Part shown: positions 8,801 through 17,154 of the stretch, one piece after another | How the letters are laid out: each line of letters begins with the position of its first letter | Position numbering within the stretch: position 1 is the first letter of the stretch | Assembly: GCF_010894405.1 (NCBI RefSeq) | Contig: NZ_JAAIYA010000048.1 | Location: 1 to 47,418 of the forward strand | DNA length: 47,418 bases | Reading direction: 5' to 3' | Source: Pyxidicoccus caerfyrddinensis | GTDB taxonomy: Bacteria > Myxococcota > Myxococcia > Myxococcales > Myxococcaceae | Position numbers and translations under genes: made by a program | The notes under the pieces: generated by a model | The model's input: the letters and a program-made list of their open reading frames with translations, nothing else | Told to the model about the DNA's origin: nothing | The model's database searches: none

Positions 8801-11493
8801 TGGCACTTCCCCGCCTTGCAGGTGGTGCCCGAGGGACAGCCGTCGTTCGGGCCCACGTGGCAGGCGGGCCGCGAGTGGCTCAGGCGGTACACCATGTCGT
8901 ACCAGTACTCGTCGTCATCCGCGCGCCAGGTGTACTTCGCGGGGACCGCGTCCCTGTCCGCGAGCGAGGCGGACAGCGCCTTGATGCGAAGGACGTCGGG
9001 CCTGGGCTGGAGGTACTGCTCCCCGCCGATGCCCTCGCCGTCCTGCCACAGGTTGGGCACCACGCTCTTCTGGAAGGCGCCGGTGAGCGCGTGCGGCAGC
9101 GAGCGGTTCGGGTCGCCGGTTCCCGCCTCGCTCAGCAGTGAGCCGTCGTACATCTCGTTCGTTGCATCCGCGGACCCGTCCCCGTCGTACATGCGAGACA
9201 CCCAGAAGCAGTCGAGGTACGCCGGGCCGGTGGACTCGCGGCACTTGGAAAGCTCGTTGGGCCCGTCGAAGACGAAGCGGGTCCAGATGTCGTCGCCGCC
9301 CAGGTCGGTCTCCTCGACCTCACAGGCAAGCTGCAGCGGGTGGAAGTAGCTCAGCGACGTCTCGAACCAGACCTTCAGGTCGACCGGCGTGAGCATGTAC
9401 GCGCTGTGGCGCAACACCCGGAGCAGGTACTTCTCCGGCAGGAGATTCGCGGTGCCGGGCAGCGCCCCGGACCTGGCGTTGTGGACCTGCACGTGGCCCC
9501 CCGGAGTGGCCGTCCACGGCTCCACGGAGGTGATGCCGCTCGGGAGCTGGTTGTCGGACCTGTCCGCCAGCTCCGCGCCGAAGGGCGACGGGCTGAACAC
9601 CACCGGTTCCGTCGACTTCGGGGGCAGCGAGGTCTGGACGTGGAACGTCACTCGCGGCGGCTGGTCCAGACGGTCGTGCGCGGTGACGAACTTGAAGTAC
9701 ATGGTGTCGTTGGCATTGAGGCGCCGGTCGGGCCACTGGCGCGTCAGGGCCACCGCGGGCTCCAGCGGGCAAGCCTCCGCGGGGGACGAACAGTCGAAGC
9801 GATGGAACTGGAGGGTGTAGGGCACGTTTCCCGCCGTGCGGTCCGGCTTCGCGTTGGGGTCGGACGCCCGGGTGCCCACCGCGAAGACGCGCACGAAGTA
9901 CGGAGGCCTGGGCGCGGGGTACGTACACTGGAAGCTCCGGGTCTCCTTCACCTCCTCGCACTCACCGTCGAAGGGAGCCAGGGGCCGGGACAAATCACTG
10001 CCCTGGTACACCTCCCAGCTCACGCGGGAGCCCGTCATCGTCACCCGGAAGGGTTCCGCCTGGTCCAGCACGTACCACTGCATGCTGCCGGGAAAGGTGA
10101 GCAGGCCATCCGTGAAGGTGACTGTCTTCGCCTGCGGTGAGCTGGGGTCGTCGAGGTTGAACACCACCGGCTCGGGGCCGTTCGGGTGGGTGACGCCGGG
10201 CGTGGGGTTGTTCGCGTCGTCCACCTTGCGCGGGTGCGGGCTGCACCGTGGCGCCGCCCGGTTCACGTCGATGGTGACGGAGAGGTGGTCCGACAGCGCC
10301 CTGCCCTGCACCGCGCGGGTGAGGTGCTGGGTGCAGTACTCGCGCTCGTGGTCGGACTGGCCCGGTACGGGCTTGTTGTGGAGGACGTAGTCCAGCCGCT
10401 CGCCGTCGGTGGGACCGGTGAACTCGGTGGCACCACCGTTGTTGGAGGACGAGTGCGTCTGGCCCACGTCCAGGGGCGACGTCTCATAGGCCCAGCTGTC
10501 GACGAAGAACGTACCGGCGCTCTTGTCGGGGTCGTAGGTGCAGGGGCCATTCCGGCAGGCCCAGTAGCCGCCATGGTCGCTGCTGATGTCGCGGAAGGTG
10601 TTCTGCCATTCCGTGAACGGCTTCCACGCCACCGCGTCCAGGTCCGGGTCGCCGTCGCAGTAGAGGTTGCCCATGGGGTCATGGTCACAGACGGGGACAT
10701 GGGGCGGGCGGACGGTGCTCTCGTGGTGGCGGCTGCCGTTGATGTTCAGGTCGCCCAGGATGTAGATGGGTTCGGTGTTGCGGTTGAGCGGGCTGATGGA
10801 GCCCTCGACGATGCTGCGCATCGTCTGGAGCTGGCCCCGGCGGTCGTCGAAGTCCTCGTACCAGCGCCAGGCCTCCGTGTCCGGAAGGCTGGACTGCATG
10901 TGGGTGAAGCCGACGTTGAACGGCAGCCGGCCATCACACTCGTTGAGGATGCGCACCAGCGCGAAGCCCTTGTTGGACCAGGCGTCCGCGCCGTTGGTGT
11001 TGTCGCTGGTGTAGATGTCCCAGCTCGCGATGTTCTCGTCGTAGGAGCCGTCGTGCCACGCCTCCTGGAAGCCTTCGTCATTGAGGGTCTTGTCCAGCGC
11101 GGCGAAGCCGTACTTGGAGAAGAGCATCAGCCCGCTGTCGTTGTCGGTGTCGTGTTCATCCAGCGTGTAGATGTAGTTCGGGTAGCGGGCGGACAGCTCC
11201 TTCACCAGCACGTCACGCGCGGCGTCCTCGTTGGCCTCGTTGAGCACCACGACGTCCGGGTCCTCGGCCAGGATCTGCAGCGCGATGTCCCTGGCGCGCT
11301 CCACATGGGGCCTGCCGTAGTTGGACTCCGTGTTGTTGGGCGCCACCTGGAGGTTGAGGTTCCAGGTCTTGATGCGCAGCGAGGCACCCACCTGCGCCGG
11401 GCAGAGCGCACGCGCGGGCAGGGCCATGAGCGTGCAACAGCCGAGCACCAGGGCACCCAGCCACCTACGAAGCGAAGCGGCGAAATGAATCAT
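8797..11493 (-). CDS. Secreted endonuclease/exonuclease/phosphatase-fold enzyme, neutral-sphingomyelinase-like
   Basis: An 898-residue exported enzyme. After a signal peptide (cleavage probably near PARAL-C, residue 30) comes a DNase I-like (EEP) domain spanning about residues 38-410. All key motifs are present: TWNLNLQ with Asn45, LNEANED with metal-ligand Glu86, GLMLFSK 121-127, FTHMQS with His198, GDLNING with Asp248 and Asn250, ERLDYVLH, and SDHLSV with Asp402 and catalytic His403. The spacing and the LMLFSKYGF segment resemble bacterial sphingomyelinases C and similar phospholipases more than repair nucleases, but an extracellular nuclease is possible. The C-terminal about 480 residues are beta-rich. 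They include a pre-peptidase-like segment (about 430-560) and a Cys-containing region ending in a five-Cys stretch. Roles in predation or membrane-lipid attack fit the family and the organism but are inferred. Confidence 0.85.
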   Translation of the reverse strand: MIHFAASLRRWLGALVLGCCTLMALPARALCPAQVGASLRIKTWNLNLQVAPNNTESNYGRPHVERARDIALQILAEDPDVVVLNEANEDAARDVLVKELSARYPNYIYTLDEHDTDNDSGLMLFSKYGFAALDKTLNDEGFQEAWHDGSYDENIASWDIYTSDNTNGADAWSNKGFALVRILNECDGRLPFNVGFTHMQSSLPDTEAWRWYEDFDDRRGQLQTMRSIVEGSISPLNRNTEPIYILGDLNINGSRHHESTVRPPHVPVCDHDPMGNLYCDGDPDLDAVAWKPFTEWQNTFRDISSDHGGYWACRNGPCTYDPDKSAGTFFVDSWAYETSPLDVGQTHSSSNNGGATEFTGPTDGERLDYVLHNKPVPGQSDHEREYCTQHLTRAVQGRALSDHLSVTIDVNRAAPRCSPHPRKVDDANNPTPGVTHPNGPEPVVFNLDDPSSPQAKTVTFTDGLLTFPGSMQWYVLDQAEPFRVTMTGSRVSWEVYQGSDLSRPLAPFDGECEEVKETRSFQCTYPAPRPPYFVRVFAVGTRASDPNAKPDRTAGNVPYTLQFHRFDCSSPAEACPLEPAVALTRQWPDRRLNANDTMYFKFVTAHDRLDQPPRVTFHVQTSLPPKSTEPVVFSPSPFGAELADRSDNQLPSGITSVEPWTATPGGHVQVHNARSGALPGTANLLPEKYLLRVLRHSAYMLTPVDLKVWFETSLSYFHPLQLACEVEETDLGGDDIWTRFVFDGPNELSKCRESTGPAYLDCFWVSRMYDGDGSADATNEMYDGSLLSEAGTGDPNRSLPHALTGAFQKSVVPNLWQDGEGIGGEQYLQPRPDVLRIKALSASLADRDAVPAKYTWRADDDEYWYDMVYRLSHSRPACHVGPNDGCPSGTTCKAGKCQ

Positions 11494-11562
11494 GCCCGCT
11501 TGAACGGGGTGGGCTGGAATCCTTCTCGCTCGGCTACGGGTTCAGGGCTTTCGGGTGGGAGG

Positions 11563-12381
11563 CTATCCGGGCTTGTAGCCAGCGCCTTGTGCGTCTTTGG
11601 GAAGGTCCTTTTCGCTCTGGAAGTCGTAGCGGCCGGACCCGTGCCGTTTGAGCTTGATTGACTTGACGTAGAAGTACCACCGGCCGGGGTACTGGGAGCT
11701 CGGGTCGGTCCACACGAAGTTGTGAACGATGGTTGCCCACGCCGTGGTCTTCTCGTAGCTCTTGTACCCGTTGGGCTTCCACTCGACGCGGCTGTTGGCC
11801 GACGCCTTCTTCGGCCCGTATAGCGAGTAGGTGTTGTTGGAAACGGGTTTGCCTTCGGGGTGGGCCTTGGAGATGTAGAGCCGCTCCCCCTCTATCACCA
11901 GACTCCCGAGCCCTCGCGTCGACTGGAACCAGACCGGCTTGGAGACACTCTGGGCTCCATTCATGTTGATGCGCACGAAGACGCGGACCCTTCCCAGGGG
12001 GGTCTTGCCGTAGCCGTAGGCGCCGCCGCCCGAGAACTCGGCCTGGGTAGCGCTGACGCGGTGCCAGCACCCCGCGACCGTACAGTGTCCAACGCGGCTG
12101 CCGCCGCCGTCCGCCTTCTGCGCCAGGGTGCTGGGGCCGTCCGTCTCCGTGTCGCAGACCCAGGCGCCGGCGCGCTCATCGACAGGCTTCGCGCATTGGT
12201 CGGCTCCAGTCGCCTCGACCGTGATGTCCTGGGCGAGAAAGTCGCGGTGACCGGAAGCCGCCTCCGGTGCGGCTGGGGCGGGAGTGGATGGGGGTTCCTG
12301 CGCGGTGGCTGTTGAACCCACTCCACCCGCGACGAGCAATGCGGCCCAGGATGCCGCCACGAACAAGAGTCTTCGCTTCAT
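11563..12381 (-). CDS. Secreted protein of unknown function
   Basis: A 272-residue exported protein. The N-terminus MKRRLLFVAASWAALLVAG is a clear signal peptide, likely cleaved near ATAQ-E, followed by a Pro/Ala-rich linker (PPSTPAPAAPEAA). The mature part has three or four cysteines (DQCAKP, WVCDTE, GHCTVAGCWH) in its first third, then a beta-rich stretch with many aromatic residues (VWFQST, WYFYVKSIKL). The family is not recognised. A purine run (GGGGGG) 8-13 bp upstream supports the start at 12381. It lies 69 bp downstream of the 3' region of neighbouring genes and appears monocistronic. No catalytic motif could be identified. Confidence 0.7.
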   Translation of the reverse strand: MKRRLLFVAASWAALLVAGGVGSTATAQEPPSTPAPAAPEAASGHRDFLAQDITVEATGADQCAKPVDERAGAWVCDTETDGPSTLAQKADGGGSRVGHCTVAGCWHRVSATQAEFSGGGAYGYGKTPLGRVRVFVRINMNGAQSVSKPVWFQSTRGLGSLVIEGERLYISKAHPEGKPVSNNTYSLYGPKKASANSRVEWKPNGYKSYEKTTAWATIVHNFVWTDPSSQYPGRWYFYVKSIKLKRHGSGRYDFQSEKDLPKDAQGAGYKPG

Positions 12382-12551
12382 GTGGATACCCCCCGGTCGG
12401 CTGTTTGAGGCGAGGCGTGTCGCCGGGGAGATGGAGTCCGTGTCCGCCCACTGTGATGACAGTGTAGGAACGGTTGGCGGCCGCTCGGGGTATCAGGCGG
12501 CCGTCTGGTCACACGTCCATCGGCATCGTCACCGGGACGGGAAATGTGGAC

Positions 12552-12572
12552 GGCCATCCCCAGGGAATGGCC
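12552..12572 (-). terminator. Hairpin downstream of the small secreted protein gene
   Basis: GGCCAT...ATGGCC pair across 9 nt in which CC and GG add two more pairs, giving a strong stem about 20 bp after the stop of the gene ending at 12593. On the minus strand it is followed by ACATTTCCC, a short T-run. This is a plausible intrinsic terminator. Confidence 0.5.
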
Positions 12573-12592
12573 GCCCCCATCTCAGGGACGAC

Positions 12593-12847
12593 TCACCACG
12601 CGTAGCTCTGGTTGTTGTAGGTGAACGAGCCCCCGCCGTTAGGGGGCCGGCCGCACAAGTTGAACGCGTACTGAGTGCACTGTTCCAGGGTGCCCGCGTA
12701 GATGGTGTCCGAGGCCCCGAAGTCACATTGCACGGCGCAAATATTATTGGAAGGGGAGACGGCGGGTGCGGGACCCGAGGCCAGCAGCGCCACGGGAACC
12801 AGGGTCGCGAACACAGGACGGCGTAGCAAGGCGATCAACTTCAGCAT
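12593..12847 (-). CDS. Small secreted Cys-containing protein
   Basis: 84 residues from the ATG at 12847, chosen because GGAGG lies 5-6 bp upstream; an in-frame ATG at 12859 would place that sequence inside the gene. The first about 30 residues (LKLIALLRRPVFATLVPVAL) form a signal peptide, probably cleaved near PAPA-V. The mature peptide is about 50 residues with four cysteines (NNICAVQCDF, EQCTQYAFNLC), enough for two disulfides, and a tail FTYNNQSYAW. The layout resembles small myxobacterial secreted peptides without known function. It could also be a secreted peptide precursor; no processing enzyme gene lies next to it. Confidence 0.65.
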   Translation of the reverse strand: MLKLIALLRRPVFATLVPVALLASGPAPAVSPSNNICAVQCDFGASDTIYAGTLEQCTQYAFNLCGRPPNGGGSFTYNNQSYAW

Positions 12848-13166
12848 GAGAGCCTCCATGGAGCGTGTGCACGTCGACGACGCTCGGAAGCATGCGGTGC
12901 GGCATAGGATAATCGCAACGCAGTCACTTCAACAGTCATGACACGCCGCACAAATGGCCTTGGGAGGCAACCGCTGACGAGCAGCGTCCACTGCGTCCCC
13001 CTCGCAAGCTCTCCATCAACAACAGGGAGCCATGCCCCCTCGGAAGCCCCCAGAGCGCATGCGCCGGACGCTCGCCCTGTGGCGGATAGCGCTGGAGACA
13101 GCCGCTCCCGGCCTCGGGCTCGAACGGCTTCTGGATGGACCTCCACGGGGAGAAGCAGCCCGGAGC
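12848..13166. other. Intergenic region without a recognisable gene
   Basis: About 320 bases with nothing identified. Short open frames exist but their translations are low-complexity Arg/Pro/Ser strings typical of GC-rich DNA. The promoter of the small secreted protein probably lies in the relatively AT-rich stretch 12900-12945 (contains GGCATAGGATAATCGCAAC), but no defined boxes can be named. Confidence 0.5.
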
Positions 13167-13715
13167 CTACTTCGCCCGGTGCTGGACGACCGGGAAGTCG
13201 ATCTCGGTCTTCGCCACCTCGTTGACGTAGTTGGTGAGCGTGTTGAGCGCCACGTGCAGGACGATTTCGATGACCTGCCCATCGCTGTAACCCGCTGCCT
13301 TGACCGCCTGCACGTCCGCGTCGGTGACGTGGCCGCGCTCACGGGTGACCTTGGCCGCGAAGCGCACGGCGGCGGCGGCCATCGGGTCCATTGAGCCGCC
13401 CTCCCGGTTCGCCGCCAGCTCCGCGTCATCCAGCTTCGCCAGGTTCTTTCCCAGGTAGGTGTGCGCGGAGAGGCAGTAGTCGCAGCCGTTGATTTCCGCG
13501 ACAGCCATCGCGATGCGCTCTCGGGTGCGAGCATCGAGCTGGCCCTTTCCGAGCGCGCCGTTGAGCCCGAGGTAGCCCTCGAGGGCGGCCGGGCTGTTCG
13601 CGACGACGCGGAACAGGTTGGGCACGACGCTGAGCTGCTTCTTGACCGCCTCGAGCAGGGGCTGCGCCGCAGCGGGGGATGCTTCGATGGAGGCCGGAGT
13701 GGGGATGCGCGACAT
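13167..13715 (-). CDS. AhpD-like carboxymuconolactone-decarboxylase-family protein
   Basis: 182 residues from the ATG at 13715, preceded by AAAGGA at good spacing. The protein belongs to the CMD/AhpD fold: after a helical N-terminus (LLEAVKKQLSVVPNLFRVVA) comes the signature EINGCDYCLSAHT with Glu74, Cys78, Cys81 and His85. Family members with this CxxC-x3-H arrangement act as peroxidase-linked disulfide reductants protecting against peroxides. The physiological substrate here is not known. The C-terminal half (VRFAAKVTRERGHV, VIEIVLHVALNTLTNYVNEV) is typical of uncharacterised alkylhydroperoxidase-like proteins. The gene is divergent from a LysR regulator with a shared 126-bp control region, so that regulator is the probable controller. 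An in-frame extension to 13904 would overlap the LysR gene and is rejected. Confidence 0.85.
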   Translation of the reverse strand: MSRIPTPASIEASPAAAQPLLEAVKKQLSVVPNLFRVVANSPAALEGYLGLNGALGKGQLDARTRERIAMAVAEINGCDYCLSAHTYLGKNLAKLDDAELAANREGGSMDPMAAAAVRFAAKVTRERGHVTDADVQAVKAAGYSDGQVIEIVLHVALNTLTNYVNEVAKTEIDFPVVQHRAK

Positions 13716-13787
13716 GAGGAGCTTCCTTTCGGGTGGGTGGCGGAGCCTTTCGCTCGCCTTCCCCAACAACGTGCCCCCTTCCTGGCG

Positions 13788-13839
13788 CTGCAACAATGCG
13801 GCTCCTTGACACTTCACTGTTCCGGGTTCTGCAATAATG
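13788..13839. promoter_or_regulatory. Candidate LysR-regulator binding region: 11-bp direct repeats
   Basis: In the divergent spacer, CTGCAACAATG (13788-13798) and CTGCAATAATG (13829-13839) are direct repeats with 10/11 identity. Their starts are 41 bp apart, about four helical turns, so a dimer of dimers could contact both on one DNA face. The second copy ends 2 bp before the LysR start codon, which would suit autorepression. A TTGACA hexamer at 13806-13811 lies between them. Confidence 0.4.
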
Positions 13840-13841
13840 AC

Positions 13842-14741
13842 ATGGACCGTCTTGATGCCATGACCGCCTTCGTAGCGGTCGCCGACCATCGTGGCTTCGC
13901 TCACGCCGCGCGCCGCCTGGGGCTGTCACCCTCGGCCGTCACACGGCTCGTCGCCGCGCTCGAGGAGCGCCTGTCCATCCGCCTGCTCCAGCGCACGACG
14001 CGCTCGGTGACGTTGACCGACGCGGGCGCTCGCTATCTGGAACGCGCCCGCCGCATCCTGGCGGAGGTCGAAGAGGCGGAGGACGCGGCTCAGGAAGAAC
14101 GAACCGTACCGAAGGGCCGCTTCGTCCTCACGGCGCCGGACGTCTTCGGCCGGCTCAACGTCGCTCCACTCATGAGCACGTTCCTGTCACGCCACCCGGC
14201 TGTCGTGGGTGAGCTGATCCTCTCGGACCGCACGGTGAACCTGGTCGAAGAGGGCGTGGACGCGGCGGTGCGGATCGGCGTGCTCGCCGACTCGAGTCTC
14301 TTTGCCCGCAAGGTCGGGGAGACTCGACGCGTCGTCGTCGCTTCGCCGGAATACCTTGCTCAGCGCAAGAGGCCCCAGGTGCCCGGTGACGTGGCATCGC
14401 ATGCCGTCATCCAGTTCACCGGGCTCAATCCCACACCCGAGTGGCGCTTTTCTCGTGACGGTCGCTCGAGCCACGTCTCCTTCACTCCCACCTTCGTGAC
14501 GAACAGCGCCGATGCAGCGCTCGCTCACGCGGAGCGCGGTCACGGCCTGACGATGCTGCTCGCGTACCAGGTCGCGGAGTCCGTGCGAGCGGGGCGGCTC
14601 AAGGTGGTCCTCTCGAAGTTCGAGCCGCCGCCCTTGCCAATCCAGCTCGTCTACCCGACCAGCCGGTTGCTCTCCGCCAAGGTCCGAGCCTTCGTCGACC
14701 TGGCCGTGGCGACGTGCAACTGGCATTTCGTCGACCTCTGA
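13842..14741 (+). CDS. LysR-family transcriptional regulator
   Basis: A 299-residue LysR-type regulator. The winged helix-turn-helix occupies residues 1-60 (MTAFVAVADHRGFAHAARRL, LSPSAVTRLVAALEERL, LLQRTTRSVTLTDAG), followed by the linker helix (YLERARRILAEVEEAE) and a periplasmic-binding-protein-like effector domain from about residue 90 to the end. The sequence style (RFVLTAPDVFGRL, FTGLNPTPEWRF) is that of the large subgroup of local regulators that control an adjacent divergent gene. The likely target is the AhpD-like gene on the other strand. No Shine-Dalgarno sequence is obvious upstream of the ATG at 13842, so a short or leaderless mRNA is possible. The inducer is unknown. Confidence 0.9.
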   Translation: MDRLDAMTAFVAVADHRGFAHAARRLGLSPSAVTRLVAALEERLSIRLLQRTTRSVTLTDAGARYLERARRILAEVEEAEDAAQEERTVPKGRFVLTAPDVFGRLNVAPLMSTFLSRHPAVVGELILSDRTVNLVEEGVDAAVRIGVLADSSLFARKVGETRRVVVASPEYLAQRKRPQVPGDVASHAVIQFTGLNPTPEWRFSRDGRSSHVSFTPTFVTNSADAALAHAERGHGLTMLLAYQVAESVRAGRLKVVLSKFEPPPLPIQLVYPTSRLLSAKVRAFVDLAVATCNWHFVDL

Positions 14742-14792
14742 CCCACGTCACGGAACAGGCCCGCTTTGTGGTTGTCGCCCGGGAGGCATATA

Positions 14793-14807
14793 GTTTACGG
14801 TGTATAC
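14793..14807. promoter_or_regulatory. Candidate TetR-type operator upstream of the amidohydrolase
   Basis: GTTTAC-GGT-GTATAC is an imperfect inverted repeat (5 of 6 positions symmetric) in an AT-rich island 29 bp before the amidohydrolase start. TetR-family repressors with this kind of TTTAC/GTATA half-site are common, and the only other gene of the unit encodes a TetR protein. The pairing of this site with that protein is inference. Confidence 0.4.
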
Positions 14808-14835
14808 AAATCTGAAGTGACAGGAGGCGCACGGC

Positions 14836-16230
14836 ATGAGCGACCGATGGCTGCTTCGCGGGGCGGAGGTCATCACCTGCGACCCCGGGCAGGCAGACCT
14901 GCCTCGCGGCGACATCCTGGTGGAGGACGGGGTCATCGCCGCGATGGGGCCCGAGCTGCGGGCCGGCGACTGCCGCGTGCTCGACCTGCGCGGAAAGCTG
15001 GTCATGCCGGGGCTCATCGATGCGCACCGGCACACGTGGCAGACTCCGCTGCGCGCGCTGGGCGCGGACTGGACGGTCATGGACTACCTGGCGGCGGTGC
15101 GCGTGAAGCTCGCGCCCGCCTTCCGGCCGGAAGACCTCCATGCCGCCAACCTGGCCGGGGCCCTGGAGGCGCTGGACGCGGGCATCACCACCCTCGTGGA
15201 CTACTCCCACTGCATGGGGTCTCCCGAGCACGCGGATGCCGCGCTCTCGGCGCTCGAGGACGCGCGCATCCGGGCCCTCTTCGCCTACGGCTACGCGGCG
15301 GGGCCTCGCGAGTGCCCCGCGCTGCCGACGCACGCGAGCCGGCTCCAGGAGGCGCGGCGCCTGCGGACCACGCGCCTGGCCTCGGACGGCGGGCTGGTGC
15401 GGCTGGGCATCGCCCTGACAGAGATGCAGATTCCCTGGGAGCAGAGCCGCGCCGAGCTCCTCTCCGCGCGTGAGCTCGGAGTCCCCATCACCGCCCACTG
15501 CTCCGCCTGGCCCGTGTCGGGTCCGAGTGAGGTCCAGCGAATGGCGGCCGAAGGGCTGCTCGGGCCGGACCTGCTCTTCGTCCACTGCACCTGGAGCTCC
15601 GACGAGGACCTGGCGCGCATCGCTGGGAGCGGCGGATCCCTCACGGTGACACCGGAGACCGAGCTGCAGATGGGCATGGGCTTCCCCATCACCGGACGGG
15701 CGTTGCGCGCCGGAGTCCGGACGACGCTCGGCTGCGACGTCGTCTCCAGCAACAGCGGAGACCTGTTCACCGCGATGCGGCTGGCCTTGCAGGTGGAACG
15801 GGGAAGGACGAACGAGCGCGTAGGCCTGCCCAAGGCCCTCGAGCTCAAGGCCGCTCGCGTCCTCCAGATGGTGACGCTCGACGCGGCGGAGGCGCTGGGC
15901 CTGGGCCGCGTCACGGGCTCGCTCCGGCCCGGCAAGGACGCGGACCTGCTCGTCCTCGCCGCCGACGCGCTGAACCTGACGCCTCTCAACCGCCCGCGCG
16001 ACGCAGTGGTACTCCAGTCCCACGCGGGCAACGTCGAGTCGGTGATGGTCCGTGGCAGGTGGGTGAAGCTCCGTGGCGCCCTGGTCGATGTCGACGTGGC
16101 CTCCGTCCGGCGCCGGGTGGTCGAAGCGCGAGACGCGGTGCTCGCCCGGGTGGGTGGACCGTCCGCGCTGCTGGAGGAGCAGGGGGCGCTCGCCACCCAC
16201 TGGGACATGGGAACGGGGGCTGGAGGGTGA
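14836..16230 (+). CDS. Amidohydrolase-superfamily deaminase/hydrolase
   Basis: 464 residues of the metal-dependent amidohydrolase superfamily, in the cytosine deaminase / atrazine-chlorohydrolase branch. A small beta-domain formed by the two ends (residues 1-55 and about 360-440) embraces a TIM barrel. The barrel carries the metal ligands IDAHRH (His64, His66), a third His in ITAHCS (about 221) and the Asp of LGCDVVSSN (about 301). The typical SLRPGKDADLLVL segment is present near the C-terminus. An AGGAGG ribosome site lies 7-12 bp upstream. The substrate is unknown: deaminated nucleobases, triazines or similar N-heterocycles are possible. A convergent TetR gene ends 12 bp away and a candidate operator lies upstream, so it is probably a substrate-induced single enzyme. 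Confidence 0.85.
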   Translation: MSDRWLLRGAEVITCDPGQADLPRGDILVEDGVIAAMGPELRAGDCRVLDLRGKLVMPGLIDAHRHTWQTPLRALGADWTVMDYLAAVRVKLAPAFRPEDLHAANLAGALEALDAGITTLVDYSHCMGSPEHADAALSALEDARIRALFAYGYAAGPRECPALPTHASRLQEARRLRTTRLASDGGLVRLGIALTEMQIPWEQSRAELLSARELGVPITAHCSAWPVSGPSEVQRMAAEGLLGPDLLFVHCTWSSDEDLARIAGSGGSLTVTPETELQMGMGFPITGRALRAGVRTTLGCDVVSSNSGDLFTAMRLALQVERGRTNERVGLPKALELKAARVLQMVTLDAAEALGLGRVTGSLRPGKDADLLVLAADALNLTPLNRPRDAVVLQSHAGNVESVMVRGRWVKLRGALVDVDVASVRRRVVEARDAVLARVGGPSALLEEQGALATHWDMGTGAGG

Positions 16231-16242
16231 TGGAGCGGGAGC

Positions 16243-16986
16243 TCAGCCCTGGCGGGGCCGTGGCCGCTTCCGGGCCGCTCCTCGTGTTTCGTCCCGCCGT
16301 GCATCGATGCGCCGCTGGATGCCTTCGAGCATGAAGCCCAGGCTGACCTCGAACTCGCGCTCGACTTCCGTGGTCCGCATGTGGGGCAGGCTGTGGGCGA
16401 TGCCCGGGTAGTCGGCTGCGGGGAGCGCCGCGGCGGCCGCGAAGAACTTCTGGAAGGGAGAGGGAGTTCCCGGAGTGCCGGTGTCCCATGGCTCCTGCCT
16501 GCGGACGGCGCCGGCCAGCCAGGAGAAGAAGGTGTTGTGCAGCGCTCCCGCCTCCTTCCAGGGAATGCCGGCGTCGTGCAGCTTGCGCACCGTCCTGTCG
16601 AGGACGACGAGCGAGGTGTGGGCGATGGGCCCCTCTTCCAGGAGGAAGTCCATGACGCCCCGGTGCGCCAGCCCGAGGGCCCGCACTCGCCCCGCCAGCT
16701 CCCGGAGCCAGGCCACCGGCTCCAGGCGCTCATCCGGGAGCACGAGGGACGCGAGAATCGCCTCGACCGTCAGGAGTGCGAGCGCGTCCCGGCTCGCGAC
16801 GTGCTTGTACACGGCCATGGGGCTGGCCCCGAGCCGCTCCGCAAGCGTCCGCATGGAGAGCTGCCGCAGTCCCTGCTCCCGCACGAGGTCGACGGCGGCC
16901 GCCACCACGAGATCGCGTGAGAGTCGGGGAGGCCGTCCTCGCGCTCCGCGGGGGCTGCTCTCGTCGGAAGTCATCCGCCCGAGCAT
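16243..16986 (-). CDS. TetR/AcrR-family transcriptional repressor
   Basis: About 247 residues. The N-terminal helix-turn-helix is clear at about 20-70 (LSRDLVVAAAVDLVREQGL, SMRTLAERLGASPMAVYKHV). The long C-terminal ligand domain (VAWLRELAGRVRALGLAHRG to the end) resembles the TetR_C_1 group (tetracycline-repressor-like C-terminal domain). A second ATG at 16974 gives a protein four residues shorter and has a GGGCGG sequence directly upstream; either start is possible. It is convergent with the amidohydrolase gene and likely represses it from an operator near 14800 when no effector is present; this is inference from arrangement. The C-terminus is a basic tail (ARKRPRPRQG). Confidence 0.88.
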   Translation of the reverse strand: MLGRMTSDESSPRGARGRPPRLSRDLVVAAAVDLVREQGLRQLSMRTLAERLGASPMAVYKHVASRDALALLTVEAILASLVLPDERLEPVAWLRELAGRVRALGLAHRGVMDFLLEEGPIAHTSLVVLDRTVRKLHDAGIPWKEAGALHNTFFSWLAGAVRRQEPWDTGTPGTPSPFQKFFAAAAALPAADYPGIAHSLPHMRTTEVEREFEVSLGFMLEGIQRRIDARRDETRGAARKRPRPRQG

Positions 16987-17141
16987 AGGTCAGGGCCAGT
17001 GGCGAAGCGCGGGCCGAAGAGAGGACGCTGCCGCAGCTCGGGGAGTGTGTGCCCGAAGGAATGAAGGTGACGGTGCTGGCGGACCGGGGCTTCCCCCACC
17101 CCTCCTCGGGGCGCCTTGACTTCCTTCACTCGACCCGATAG

Positions 17142-17154
17142 TTCGCTATACGAA
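17142..17154. promoter_or_regulatory. Candidate MarR auto-operator abutting the start codon
   Basis: TTCG-CTATA-CGAA is a perfect inverted repeat whose last base is directly followed by the ATG at 17155. The flanks extend the symmetry by one imperfect step (AG/AT). TTGACT at 17116 could act as -35. Binding here would block transcription or initiation of the MarR gene and the acyl-CoA dehydrogenase genes behind it. MarR proteins commonly autoregulate through TTCG/CGAA-type palindromes. Confidence 0.45.

Noticed and set aside
13032..13394. A 120-codon plus-strand frame near the AhpD-like gene
   Set aside because: Most of it is antisense to the AhpD-like coding region, and the unique part has no motif.
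14599..16200. A 533-codon minus-strand frame opposite the amidohydrolase, and similar long frames opposite the GH13 and glutamine-kinase genes
   Set aside because: Compositionally biased shadow frames with no recognisable motifs, fully overlapping real genes.
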